Below, piece by piece: positions 25,652-33,531 of a stretch of 64,000 nucleotides of DNA (its first letter is position 1; every line of letters begins with the position of its first letter). The DNA is from Mucilaginibacter sp. GTDB taxonomy: Bacteria; Bacteroidota; Bacteroidia; Sphingobacteriales; Sphingobacteriaceae. Under the pieces are notes generated by a model. That model was not told the DNA's origin. It saw only the letters and a list, made by a program, of their open reading frames with translations, and searched no databases. The position numbers were made by a program, and so were the translations under genes. The stretch lies in the NCBI RefSeq assembly GCF_028288225.1, contig NZ_JAQBOC010000076.1, forward strand, positions 124,001-188,000, in the 5' to 3' direction.

Positions 25652-25784
25652 ATACCTCTATAATTATTTTATGTTACTCAAAAGAGGGCGCAAGATACAA
25701 TTTTTAGTAAAATTCTATAACACAAATTTTTGCGTATTGAATTATTAAATTTTGGCTCCGAAATAAATGCATGCCTCACCTAAA

Positions 25785-25803
25785 TCCTCTCCAAAGGAGA
25801 GGA
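25785..25803. repeat. Perfect 8-bp hairpin TCCTCTCC/GGAGAGGA
   Basis: Exact stem with a 3-nt AAA loop in the gap upstream of the PpiD-like gene. The word resembles a short repeat I recall from many Bacteroidota intergenic regions. A terminator role for lptC is unlikely because no T-run follows on the minus strand. Confidence 0.5.
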
Positions 25804-25835
25804 CTTAAACTTCACTCTTGTATATTTTTTTCTAG

Positions 25836-25870
25836 TTCCGAAATCGAAATTCCGACTTCCGAAATCCTTT
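25836..25870. repeat. Single periodic arm, five 7-nt TTCCGAA units
   Basis: Five exact heptamers: TTCCGAA, ATCGAAA, TTCCGAC, TTCCGAA, ATCCTTT. The last overlaps the lptC stop codon (25,869-25,871). No inverted mate is recognised in the remaining gap. Confidence 0.7.
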
Positions 25871-26450
25871 ACTGCACTTCCTTTTCATTCACGTGGAATA
25901 CGCCTGTCATATGATCAATGTGCCAGGGATAAAAAGTTTCATTGCTGTCAAAACCCACTCCATCAACTACGTCGCCATTTGGCGATATGATTTCGACAGG
26001 TTTTGATGAGTGCATTTTCTTTGCAGTCATATTGTATATCAACTCTTCCGATTTAAATATTTGCCCCTTTGCATTGGTGGCCACAACATTTTTTCGGAAT
26101 TCAATTAGATTCTCTTTTTCGCGCTGAACGGCATAATCAGAAACTATATTTCCTGATTCTTTTAAATCTGCATCATAAAAAATAATCTTAACACCCTTGG
26201 GCATTTCTTTGTAGGGTTTGGGAGTATCCTCAAATTCTATCATTAAAGGAGCAGTTAGATGCGCCTTAACTTTTGCCGAGTCGCTGTAAATTACATCAAC
26301 CCCGGTTGACCGTGATATTGGTCTGTTTTCTTCTTTTGACGCTATTTTTTGAATATCGTTTAATGAATTTTCACATGCACTTATCAGCAGCATGCAGATA
26401 AACAGTGCCGGCAAATATAGGCGTGATAACTTAATTACCTGGCTATTCAT
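25869..26450 (-). CDS. lptC: LPS export ABC transporter periplasmic protein LptC
   Basis: A 193-aa lipoprotein-type LptC. The signal peptide ends in the lipobox LLISAC (Cys about 24). The OstA/LptC beta-jellyroll follows, with characteristic VDVIYSDSAKVKAHLTAPLM, ADLKESGNIVSDYAV, LIEFRKNVVATNAKGQIFKS and a closing VDGVGFDSNE. The protein hands LPS from the LptBFG exporter toward LptA. The ATG at 26,450 starts the signal peptide; the upstream open frame is repeat DNA. The adjacent outer-membrane protein gene and coaX follow an order I associate with Bacteroidota. Confidence 0.87.
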   Translation of the reverse strand: MNSQVIKLSRLYLPALFICMLLISACENSLNDIQKIASKEENRPISRSTGVDVIYSDSAKVKAHLTAPLMIEFEDTPKPYKEMPKGVKIIFYDADLKESGNIVSDYAVQREKENLIEFRKNVVATNAKGQIFKSEELIYNMTAKKMHSSKPVEIISPNGDVVDGVGFDSNETFYPWHIDHMTGVFHVNEKEVQ

Positions 26451-26471
26451 TGCTGTGAGAATTAAGAGTCT

Positions 26472-26653
26472 GGAAAGAACCAAGAGTAAAGATACAAGAA
26501 TCAGGATAAAAAAATATAAACCGGTTGATTCCATGTTTTTCAATTTTTCTATCGATAAAAACCATAATAGAAAGAATATATATGCGCTGTTACTAATTAC
26601 CAACGCTTTTTCATGGCTCTTTATTCTTGACTTTTAATTTCTTGAATCTAAAT
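26472..26653. repeat. Periodic inverted-repeat element, 7-nt AAGA units
   Basis: The left arm is five heptamers at 26,472-26,506 (GGAAAGA, ACCAAGA, GTAAAGA, TACAAGA, ATCAGGA). The right arm, inverted, is at 26,611-26,653 (TCATGGC, TCTTTAT, TCTTGAC, TTTTAAT, one octamer, TCTAAAT). The element fills the 209-bp gap between lptC and the outer-membrane protein gene, ending six bases before the latter's stop. Confidence 0.7.
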
Positions 26654-26659
26654 AACGAC

Positions 26660-28006
26660 TTATTGGAACTTGTATTTCTGGAACCACTTATCGTTAAGCG
26701 TAAACCCTAAGTGAATATTAACATAGTTTTCCTTAACCAGTGGATGTTCCGCCGTGCCTAAAGTACCTTGCTTCCCAACCTCTGCCGAAAGATTTATTTT
26801 ATAAAAAGTTGTACGTGTTTCTGATGGCGCCAAAGGTAAACCAAAACCAAAGGTAACAGCATACTTGTTAATATTGGTATTGTATAAATTAAGATAAGTT
26901 TGATCATATAAAAGACCTAAACGATAATCAACCCTTGCAAAATAATTAGAGGCATTTCCATTTGGGGTATACTGACCACCAACATTAAATGTTTTGCTAT
27001 TTTGAAACTTTACATCAGCACCTTTATTTATACCTGTATAGTTGCTCCAATTACCCATGGTAAAATCAGCCCCTACCAGGTAATGATCGTCATATTGGTA
27101 TGATACACCAAAGTGATTGATCTGTGGCAGCTTTATCTTAGTTTGGGTGCTCTGCCTGTTTACTACTGAATCGGCCGGGGTGTTTTGATTGCCGCTGCCG
27201 TCATAAGTATACTGACTTACAATGTATGATGCCGTATTATTTATACTGCTGCCTGTTGACGCGGAATAACCCAAAGTAAGGTGCCTGGTATTATCTCCAA
27301 AATCAATTGAATATTGCAGCCCTAAATCGTAATTTAAACCGCCAATACTATTACTTTGTTCTATTCTTGAATTTAAAGTGCCGTATAAATTTGGAATTTC
27401 GGTTGAGCTGGTTTGTATTAAATTACCAAATATGTAGGATACGTTTGCACCAATATAAAGATGTTTGTTAATCCCGATGCCATAACCCAAATAAGCTTTG
27501 GATAAACCGCCATTGCCATTGTATAGATAATTAACCGCATTGGTATCTGCTGGTGAGCCCGATCCAAGATTTGCCTTTGTTTGTTTATAGTTATAACCCA
27601 TTTCACTGTAAGGCATTAAACCAAAGCTTAGTGCAGAGCGCCTGCTCACCGGCACCGCAAAGTTAATATGGCTTAGTCTGAAGTTAGCGTTGCTTACACT
27701 TGTTTGCCCGGTTTGGCTTAAGTTAACTATGTTTGTATATAAACCCACATCAATAGTGGTGTAGTTTATAAATCCGTATGATGCCGGGTTAAGTACGTTA
27801 ATTGTATTGAAGTTGTTTATCTTATTAATAGCAGTAGCTATACCGCCCATAGCCCTGTTTTGAGGCATTATTGAAGGGTCGATTTCGCCCAATCCATACC
27901 TGGAGTAAGGTGAGCTGGTTGTGGCCGTTGATTGTGATTGCGCCTTTGCTCCGAATGCACAAACAGCAAGTAAAATTATTATAAAAAACCTGGTATATTT
28001 AATCAT
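26660..28006 (-). CDS. Outer-membrane beta-barrel protein (Bacteroidota-specific, FadL/PorV-like appearance)
   Basis: A 448-aa protein with signal peptide (MIKYTRFFIIILLAVCAFGAKAQ). A motif typical of Bacteroidota barrels follows (SSPYSRYGLGEIDPSIMPQNRAMGGI), then many alternating strands with aromatic girdles (VDVGLYTNIVNLSQTG..., FALSFGLMPYSEMGY-type). The end in GFTLNDKWFQKYKFQ is a final strand with a terminal aromatic. I cannot assign a substrate. It overlaps coaX by eight bases (27,999-28,006), so both are co-transcribed, and LPS transport (lptC) follows. Confidence 0.78.
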   Translation of the reverse strand: MIKYTRFFIIILLAVCAFGAKAQSQSTATTSSPYSRYGLGEIDPSIMPQNRAMGGIATAINKINNFNTINVLNPASYGFINYTTIDVGLYTNIVNLSQTGQTSVSNANFRLSHINFAVPVSRRSALSFGLMPYSEMGYNYKQTKANLGSGSPADTNAVNYLYNGNGGLSKAYLGYGIGINKHLYIGANVSYIFGNLIQTSSTEIPNLYGTLNSRIEQSNSIGGLNYDLGLQYSIDFGDNTRHLTLGYSASTGSSINNTASYIVSQYTYDGSGNQNTPADSVVNRQSTQTKIKLPQINHFGVSYQYDDHYLVGADFTMGNWSNYTGINKGADVKFQNSKTFNVGGQYTPNGNASNYFARVDYRLGLLYDQTYLNLYNTNINKYAVTFGFGLPLAPSETRTTFYKINLSAEVGKQGTLGTAEHPLVKENYVNIHLGFTLNDKWFQKYKFQ

Positions 28007-28745
28007 TATTAGTTTGTATGGCTGCGTTTAATCCTTTTAGAACCAAGTGAGGCTCAATTTTTATATAGGGGGCAAAGATGCTATTTTTTAACAGGGTATC
28101 AAAAAAAATACTATCGCCTCCGCTAAGTATAATATTCAACTCTTCCCCGTTCATTTTATAGCTTTCAATAAAGCCTTCCAATTCATATTTTATTCCGTTT
28201 TGTACACCCGATAGTATTGCTGATGTTGTATCATTCCCGCTTTTGCCGGCAAAATTTTCATCGGCGCTTATTAAAGGCAAACCTGAAGTGTAATTATTTA
28301 ATGCCTTATAACGCATATTTAAACCCGGTGATATACTGCCGCCAAAATAATTACCGGCTGCATCAATCCAGTCATATGTTATGCAAGTGCCCCCATCTAT
28401 CACCATATTACTTTTACCGGGATATAAATGATATGCACCAATAACTGCGGCCAATCTGTCGAGCCCGAGGGTTTGGGGTGTTAAATAATGGTTGGTTATG
28501 CCACTTGTCATCCCGGCATTAAAATATATTAACGGAACTTTATCTGCTAATACGTTTTGCCACTCCTCTTTATTTTTTTTTACTGATGATATTATAGCCT
28601 TATTAACTACATAATCTACCAGGATATTATTTATTATGGTCGAATCTGCCTGTTGATATTGCCCTGAATGGAGTATTTGGTTTTGCTTAAAAACAGCAAT
28701 TTTTATATAAGTATTGCCGATATCGATAACCAATGTTGCTTCCAT
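27999..28745 (-). CDS. coaX: Type III pantothenate kinase
   Basis: First step of coenzyme A synthesis (pantothenate to phosphopantothenate), 248 aa, of the ASKHA fold. The phosphate-1 loop is VIDIGNTYIKIAVF (about 5-18), phosphate-2 is MVIDGGTCITYDWI (about 118-131), and the adenosine motif is IILSGGDSIFF (about 210-220). Length and motif order match CoaX. The start at 28,745 is fixed by MEATLVIDIGNT. It is the head of the coaX to outer-membrane protein pair. A periodic repeat lies directly upstream. Confidence 0.94.
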   Translation of the reverse strand: MEATLVIDIGNTYIKIAVFKQNQILHSGQYQQADSTIINNILVDYVVNKAIISSVKKNKEEWQNVLADKVPLIYFNAGMTSGITNHYLTPQTLGLDRLAAVIGAYHLYPGKSNMVIDGGTCITYDWIDAAGNYFGGSISPGLNMRYKALNNYTSGLPLISADENFAGKSGNDTTSAILSGVQNGIKYELEGFIESYKMNGEELNIILSGGDSIFFDTLLKNSIFAPYIKIEPHLVLKGLNAAIQTNND

Positions 28746-28751
28746 TTTTTT

Positions 28752-28820
28752 GAGCCTTGGGTTCTTAGCAGGAAGTCTTTAGTAACCACTACTCAAGACT
28801 CCGAACTTAAGACTTCGGAC
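28752..28820. repeat. Periodic inverted-repeat element, 7-nt units
   Basis: The right arm is five exact heptamers at 28,786-28,820 (CCACTAC, TCAAGAC, TCCGAAC, TTAAGAC, TTCGGAC). The left arm (28,752-28,786) is a weaker inverted run (AAGTCTT, TAGTAAC). The right arm ends three bases before the purQ stop codon and the left begins six bases after the coaX start codon. Confidence 0.65.
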
Positions 28821-28823
28821 TAA

Positions 28824-29516
28824 TTAAGCCTTAACCAGTGATAATATCGATTCAAAAATAGCCAGCCCGTCCTCATTAGCTACCAAAGTATCTGCTGCGC
28901 GTTCGGGATGAGGCATAAACCCAAATACATTACGGTTGATGTTACAGATGCCTGCAATATTATCCAGTGAACCATTAGGATTAGCTTCCGGAATAATCAT
29001 ACCTGCTTCGTCACAATACTTAAACAACACAAGGTCATTATCATAAAGTGATTTTAAAACATCGGGATCAGCAAAATAATTGCCTTCTCCATGGGCTATA
29101 GGGATCTTTAATGCCCTTTCCGGGTCTATCTGCGCAGTAATTAATGAGTTTGAAGTTTGCGCCTTCATATATATATTACGGCAAATAAATTTACGGTTCT
29201 CATTGTGCAGCAGCGCTCCCTGTAAAAGGCCTGCTTCGGTTAAAACCTGGAAACCATTGCAGATCCCCAAAACGTATCCGCCTTTTGCAGCAAACTGGAT
29301 AACCTCATGCATAATAGGCGAAAAGCGGGCTATTGCGCCTGAACGAAGGTAATCGCCAAAGGAAAATCCACCTGGTAAAACAATAAAGTCAGCGCCCTGA
29401 AGGTCGTGGTCTTTATGCCATAAACGAACCACCTGCTGGTCCATTATTTTCTCTAATACATAGATGATATCTTCATCACAATTAGACCCGGGAAATATAA
29501 CTACTCCAAATTTCAT
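28824..29516 (-). CDS. purQ: Phosphoribosylformylglycinamidine synthase, glutaminase subunit
   Basis: Class I glutamine amidotransferase subunit of FGAM synthase (purine synthesis), 230 aa. The start is MKFGVVIFPGSNCDED. The nucleophile Cys is in GICNGFQVLTEAGLL (about 86-100). The catalytic His and Glu are in FMPHPERA (about 208-215), with an ammonia-channel HGEGNYF motif. Length is normal for the split PurQ/PurL system; the PurL partner is not in this window. It is separated from coaX by a periodic repeat and may be monocistronic. Confidence 0.95.
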   Translation of the reverse strand: MKFGVVIFPGSNCDEDIIYVLEKIMDQQVVRLWHKDHDLQGADFIVLPGGFSFGDYLRSGAIARFSPIMHEVIQFAAKGGYVLGICNGFQVLTEAGLLQGALLHNENRKFICRNIYMKAQTSNSLITAQIDPERALKIPIAHGEGNYFADPDVLKSLYDNDLVLFKYCDEAGMIIPEANPNGSLDNIAGICNINRNVFGFMPHPERAADTLVANEDGLAIFESILSLVKA

Positions 29517-29604
29517 TAATCTGATATTTAAATGGCTATCATCAACTTATGATAATTATGATACAAAACTAAGATAACAGCCGTGATTTGAACGAATATA
29601 AAAG

Positions 29605-30594
29605 TTAAAATTTGTTAAACTGAAAATAGATGATGCTGATCAGCAACAATAAATACAGCGATTCATAGAACCATTTGTTTTTTGCGTACAGAAAATAATA
29701 AGAGAAAAACACCGTACATGGAACCGCACACAATAAAAAATGGTTTAAATTAAATGGCGTTTTTACATAAAAAGACAATCCGGCAATTAAAAAAACAACA
29801 AACAACAACTGAAATGATTTGCGGATCTGCACGTAGCTTTTAAAAAAGTTCTGCTGCAGCTTAACAAAGCAAAGAGCCAGTATTACAATAACCGGGATAA
29901 GCACCAGGAAGCTTAAATAGTGAATATTAATGCTATCCGGAAACTTTGTGGCCAATGGCAGCCAGATGCTGTAGAACTGCCCAAGGCTATCGTTCATATA
30001 ATAATATACCGCCAGGAAAAAAAAGACAGTAACATAACCAACAATACCCGCTAAAATTTCCCGCCAGTTTAACGGCCTGAAAATCACAAGCGCTATCCAA
30101 ATCACCAAAAAAAGATAGATAAAAGGCAGATATATGATTGAGCCAATGGCAACCATGATCCCAAGATCATAGGCGGCTGATTTTGCATCGTTGCTTTTAT
30201 AAAAGCTCAATAGCTTAAACAGCATCCATATTATTAAAAAATTGCATAATAAGGGCGGGCTCAGCACCAAAAAGGGCGTAAACAAACCCGTTATTGTGAT
30301 ATACATTAAAGCAGGCAAAAATGTAGGCTTGCCCAATAAATTATAATGATTAACCAGGTGATTTAATAGTAAAGCCTGCGCAAATACAATGATGCCGGCA
30401 AGTAAAATATTATAAGCTGTTGAAGCCGGGTTAAGATAATCGCCGGGGGTTATCAATAATCTTGCAACCGGCTCGGCAAAGGCAAACGTTGTTTTATCAG
30501 GGGCGGTAAATAGAAAACCGGCCCGGGAAACGAACAATATTACTACAAGCCATAAAATATTAAGCGGATTGAGCGCTTTAAAAAAACTGATCAT
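29605..30594 (-). CDS. DUF6427-type polytopic membrane protein
   Basis: A 329-aa inner-membrane protein with about nine or ten hydrophobic helices and short loops. The start MISFFKALNPLNILWLVV and the loop FRPLNWREILAGIVGYV resemble DUF6427 proteins of Bacteroidota. Function is unknown. Family membership is from memory of this pattern. It is on the same strand as purQ and the downstream-numbered glycosyltransferase, with gaps of about 55-90 bp. Confidence 0.7.
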   Translation of the reverse strand: MISFFKALNPLNILWLVVILFVSRAGFLFTAPDKTTFAFAEPVARLLITPGDYLNPASTAYNILLAGIIVFAQALLLNHLVNHYNLLGKPTFLPALMYITITGLFTPFLVLSPPLLCNFLIIWMLFKLLSFYKSNDAKSAAYDLGIMVAIGSIIYLPFIYLFLVIWIALVIFRPLNWREILAGIVGYVTVFFFLAVYYYMNDSLGQFYSIWLPLATKFPDSINIHYLSFLVLIPVIVILALCFVKLQQNFFKSYVQIRKSFQLLFVVFLIAGLSFYVKTPFNLNHFLLCAVPCTVFFSYYFLYAKNKWFYESLYLLLLISIIYFQFNKF

Positions 30595-30648
30595 TAAAGC
30601 CTTTTATTTGCGGGGCAAAATTAGCACAAAACTGCTTAGGATAAAAAC

Positions 30649-31635
30649 TTATTGTTTTGCGTAACGTTTTACCATGCTTTCCACAATTTGTGCCGTTTCA
30701 TCGGGGAAGTTTACCAATACCTTTTTATCGTCGTTTATCCAGTTGTTTATTTGGTAAATAAATTGGTCATCAATTTCATTAATTACAGGAACGCCAAGTT
30801 TTGAGGCGGCCAGTGCATTGCATTGCTGTTCGTATTGGCCTTTCATGGGGATCATCAAAACCTTTTTCTGTAAAAATAATGCTTCGGCAGGGCCCTCAAA
30901 GCCGCCCCCGGTTAACAATCCTTCGCAACTGGCCAGGCTGTTGTTAAAGTCCTGGTTATTTACCGGGAATATTTCAACATTTCCTTCCCTGGAATGTGTT
31001 TTTTGTCTTTTGGAAAAAATTTGCCATTGTTTACCGGTTTTGTTTAACTCCTTTGTAAGCAACTTATCATCATAAGCAGGCAGGTAAACTGTATAATGAC
31101 CCAGGTTTGAAGTTTCCATGTTACGGATCTCGCTCCGGATGACAGGCGTATGAATAAAATCATCATACCGCTCAAAATGAAAACCGATATGATGCGAAGT
31201 TGGCGAATAGTATTTTAACAGCCATTCCGCATAGCTCCATTTGGCGGGCCGCGGCGTGTTTGGCGAAACAAATGAACATTGGTGGCTTAAAGATACCGAA
31301 GGTATTTTTTGCAGCCTGCATGCCCACGCGCTCACCGGTTCAAAATCATTAATTATAAGGTCGTATTGTTTTAAAGGCAGGCTGCGGATATCGCGCCAAA
31401 GGCGGGGTAAATTCATCAGCTTAAAAGTCGCCCAGTTATCTACACCTCCATTGGTGCCAAAAACAAAGCTAAAACCGTGAAATTTATATTTAAGGGGCTG
31501 GGCCAAAGTAACCTCAGCCTCCGTACCGCTCACTAACAGATCAACTTCACCATATTGCTGTAACAGCGGCACAATTTCACGGGCACGGCTTATATGACCG
31601 TTACCTGTTCCCTGGATGGCGAAGAGTATTTTCAT
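30649..31635 (-). CDS. Glycosyltransferase, GT-B fold (GT28-like)
   Basis: A 328-aa cytosolic glycosyltransferase. The glycine-rich N-terminal loop IQGTGNGHISRAREIVPLL (about 6-24) is the acceptor loop of MurG/MGT-type enzymes. The donor-binding segment LLTGGGFEGPAEALFLQKK (about 240-258), followed by MIPMKGQYEQQCNA, is the GT28_C pattern. The substrate is not predictable. It sits upstream of the DUF6427 gene. A five-unit GTT repeat arm begins four bases before its start codon on the complementary strand. Confidence 0.83.
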   Translation of the reverse strand: MKILFAIQGTGNGHISRAREIVPLLQQYGEVDLLVSGTEAEVTLAQPLKYKFHGFSFVFGTNGGVDNWATFKLMNLPRLWRDIRSLPLKQYDLIINDFEPVSAWACRLQKIPSVSLSHQCSFVSPNTPRPAKWSYAEWLLKYYSPTSHHIGFHFERYDDFIHTPVIRSEIRNMETSNLGHYTVYLPAYDDKLLTKELNKTGKQWQIFSKRQKTHSREGNVEIFPVNNQDFNNSLASCEGLLTGGGFEGPAEALFLQKKVLMIPMKGQYEQQCNALAASKLGVPVINEIDDQFIYQINNWINDDKKVLVNFPDETAQIVESMVKRYAKQ

Positions 31636-31638
31636 TTA

Positions 31639-31811
31639 GTTGTAAGGGTTGCAGACGTTGTAGAGGTTGAAAATGTTAAATTTTGATTTACGCAAACTTG
31701 TTAAAATTTTGAATACTTTGTGATAAAATCGAATAACAAATAAAACTTTAATTATGTAACCGTAAAGCTAACGTTTACAACACTTACAACTTTTAAAACA
31801 TTTTCAACAAC
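31639..31811. repeat. Periodic inverted-repeat element, 9-nt GTT units (5 + 5)
   Basis: The left arm is five exact 9-mers at 31,639-31,683 (GTTGTAAGG, GTTGCAGAC, GTTGTAGAG, GTTGAAAAT, GTTAAATTT). The right arm, inverted, is at 31,764-31,808 (AAAGCTAAC, GTTTACAAC, ACTTACAAC, TTTTAAAAC, ATTTTCAAC). Left and right flank the whole gap between the glycosyltransferase start and the LpxH-like stop (31,814). Confidence 0.85.
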
Positions 31812-31813
31812 AA

Positions 31814-32668
31814 TTAATCATGTTCCTGCTTAAATCGTTCTAACAACAGGTTAACATCCAGCCTGGCATCCAGGTCCTCAATATCGGTTTTATCATCCTC
31901 ATCAGCATCGGTATTGAAATTTTCCGGCTCGTATTTAAATATGGTCCAGCTTTTATTATTATACTCAAGCGAGGTAAGGCTTTCTACCCAGTCGCCCGAG
32001 TTTAAATAAAGTACCGAGCCTGTTTTTTCGGTAGACTCCATTTCTCTTATTTCGGCATGATGGATATGCCCGCAAATTACATACTGGTAATTTTTATCAA
32101 CTGCCAGATCGGCGGCGGTTTGTTCAAACTGGTTAATAAACTTTACGGCTTCTTTAAACCGGGCCTTTACTTTTTGTGAGAAGCTCATTTTTTGGCGCCC
32201 CATAGCGGTAAGCAGCCAATTAGTTAAGCTGTTGATAATTATAAGCGTATCATAACCTACCGCACCTAATTTTGCCAGCCATTTGGAGTGCTGCATGGTT
32301 ACATCAAACACATCGCCATGAAAGATCCAGGCTTTTTTGCCATCAATATTTAATACTACTTTATTAAGCAGCTGAAACGAGCCCAGGTTAAAATCAGCAA
32401 ACTTGCGCAGCATCTCATCATGATTGCCGGTTAAATAATAAACGGGAACGCCTTCGGTTACGAATTTCAGGATCCGGCGCACCACTTTCATATGCGTTTC
32501 GGGCCAGTACGACTTACTGAACTGCCATATATCAATAATATCGCCGTTTAAAATGAGGATCTTTGGTTTTATGCTCTTTAAATATTTGAGCAGTTCTTTG
32601 GCGTGGCATCCGTATGTGCCCAGATGCACGTCGGATATAACAACAATGTCAACTTCGCGTTTTGCCAT
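31814..32668 (-). CDS. LpxH-like UDP-2,3-diacylglucosamine diphosphatase / metallophosphoesterase
   Basis: A calcineurin-type metallophosphoesterase of 284 aa. The metal motifs are in order: VVISDVHLGTYG (about 10-21), LNGDIIDIW (about 40-48), TGNHDEML (about 80-87), FHGDVFDV and ICGHIHHAEI (about 194-203). This pattern fits the lipid A pathway enzyme LpxH. The acidic C-terminal tail (NTDADEDDKTDIEDLDARLD) makes it longer than E. coli LpxH. Nearby lptC and glycosyltransferases support an envelope role. Substrate assignment is by family only. Confidence 0.85.
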   Translation of the reverse strand: MAKREVDIVVISDVHLGTYGCHAKELLKYLKSIKPKILILNGDIIDIWQFSKSYWPETHMKVVRRILKFVTEGVPVYYLTGNHDEMLRKFADFNLGSFQLLNKVVLNIDGKKAWIFHGDVFDVTMQHSKWLAKLGAVGYDTLIIINSLTNWLLTAMGRQKMSFSQKVKARFKEAVKFINQFEQTAADLAVDKNYQYVICGHIHHAEIREMESTEKTGSVLYLNSGDWVESLTSLEYNNKSWTIFKYEPENFNTDADEDDKTDIEDLDARLDVNLLLERFKQEHD

Positions 32669-32740
32669 TAAAATTGGGGGGATACCGTTCCATCCGGTAA
32701 ATTATACCGGTAAAACATAAGGGAAATATACGGGCAACGA

Positions 32741-32851
32741 TTAATCTTCTTCGTCGTCGTCATTAACTTTTAGTTCAAAAGGACTAAGATAGAATACTAC
32801 TACTAAAAATAGTAAACTCCCCAGTACCATATAAGCTAACTCAAAATGCAT
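32741..32851 (-). CDS. 36-aa single-pass membrane microprotein with acidic tail
   Basis: ATG at 32,849-32,851, TAA at 32,741-32,743. The protein reads as a short N-terminus, one hydrophobic helix (MVLGSLLFLVVVFYL) and a strongly acidic end (KVNDDDEED). Gene-like composition and a clean start and stop in an otherwise empty 255-bp gap support it, but it is very short. The same-strand LpxH-like gene starts 72 bases downstream. The family is not recognised. Confidence 0.5.
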   Translation of the reverse strand: MHFELAYMVLGSLLFLVVVFYLSPFELKVNDDDEED

Positions 32852-32923
32852 CTTCTACAATTTTTACAAATATCCGTAAAGCAGATTATTTAAATGTTAA
32901 GACTAAGTTAAATGTAAAAGGTT

Positions 32924-33451
32924 TCACATTGAGTGAAATTTTTTTTCAATGCGCTTCAATTGCTTTAAATGGTGATAAAGGTGAATGCGGATAAATTTAA
33001 ACCATTGCCCTGCTGTCAGCATCCCCAGGCGCGGATGTTTATAGCGAAAATTTGGCGATGAATCTTTTATTAAAGGCGATGTATCCTCAATCCGTTTACG
33101 GCATTTTATCAGTAAGTTTTTGGCATCTTCCTTACTCATCTTTTCTGCCGGCATTTTGGCGGCTAAAGCCTCGGGGACCTTCGCCCTTACCGGGAAACTG
33201 CCGGTAAGCATCATATAATGGCCCATAAGGTTTAATCCTTTTTTTGTTGGCTCGCAATTGCCATGCGAGCAGCGTTCCAATGCAATGCATGAGCCTAAAG
33301 TAGCTTTCATAATATGCGAATATACCTCCGCGTATGACCATCCTCCACCCGGCGGCGCTTCGGTAAAAACCTCATCAGGTATGGTATCCAGCTTAGCCCG
33401 GTAATCATCTAGTGCGGCATCAATGGCTTTGCGCTCTTTGGCAATGTTCAT
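32924..33451 (-). CDS. DinB-like four-helix protein
   Basis: A 175-aa protein of the DinB/YfiT type. N-terminal helix 1 carries WSYAEVYSHIMKATLG (His about 47). The C-terminal helix has FIRIHLYHHLKQLKRI (His about 157, 160, 161), giving the three-His metal set usual for the fold. These proteins bind a metal and often act as thiol-dependent transferases or are of unknown function. It is monocistronic; nothing nearby explains its role. Confidence 0.78.
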   Translation of the reverse strand: MNIAKERKAIDAALDDYRAKLDTIPDEVFTEAPPGGGWSYAEVYSHIMKATLGSCIALERCSHGNCEPTKKGLNLMGHYMMLTGSFPVRAKVPEALAAKMPAEKMSKEDAKNLLIKCRKRIEDTSPLIKDSSPNFRYKHPRLGMLTAGQWFKFIRIHLYHHLKQLKRIEKKFHSM

Positions 33452-33531
33452 AATAAATAAAGGTAGGAGTTTTATTGAATTGTACCTATCGTGAAAAAGG
33501 CATTGTCAAATGCACCTATTATAATCGCCCT

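Noticed and set aside
26451..26603. N-terminal transmembrane extension of LptC
   Set aside because: The extension is read from the AAGA heptamer element; the lipoprotein signal at 26,450 is complete on its own.
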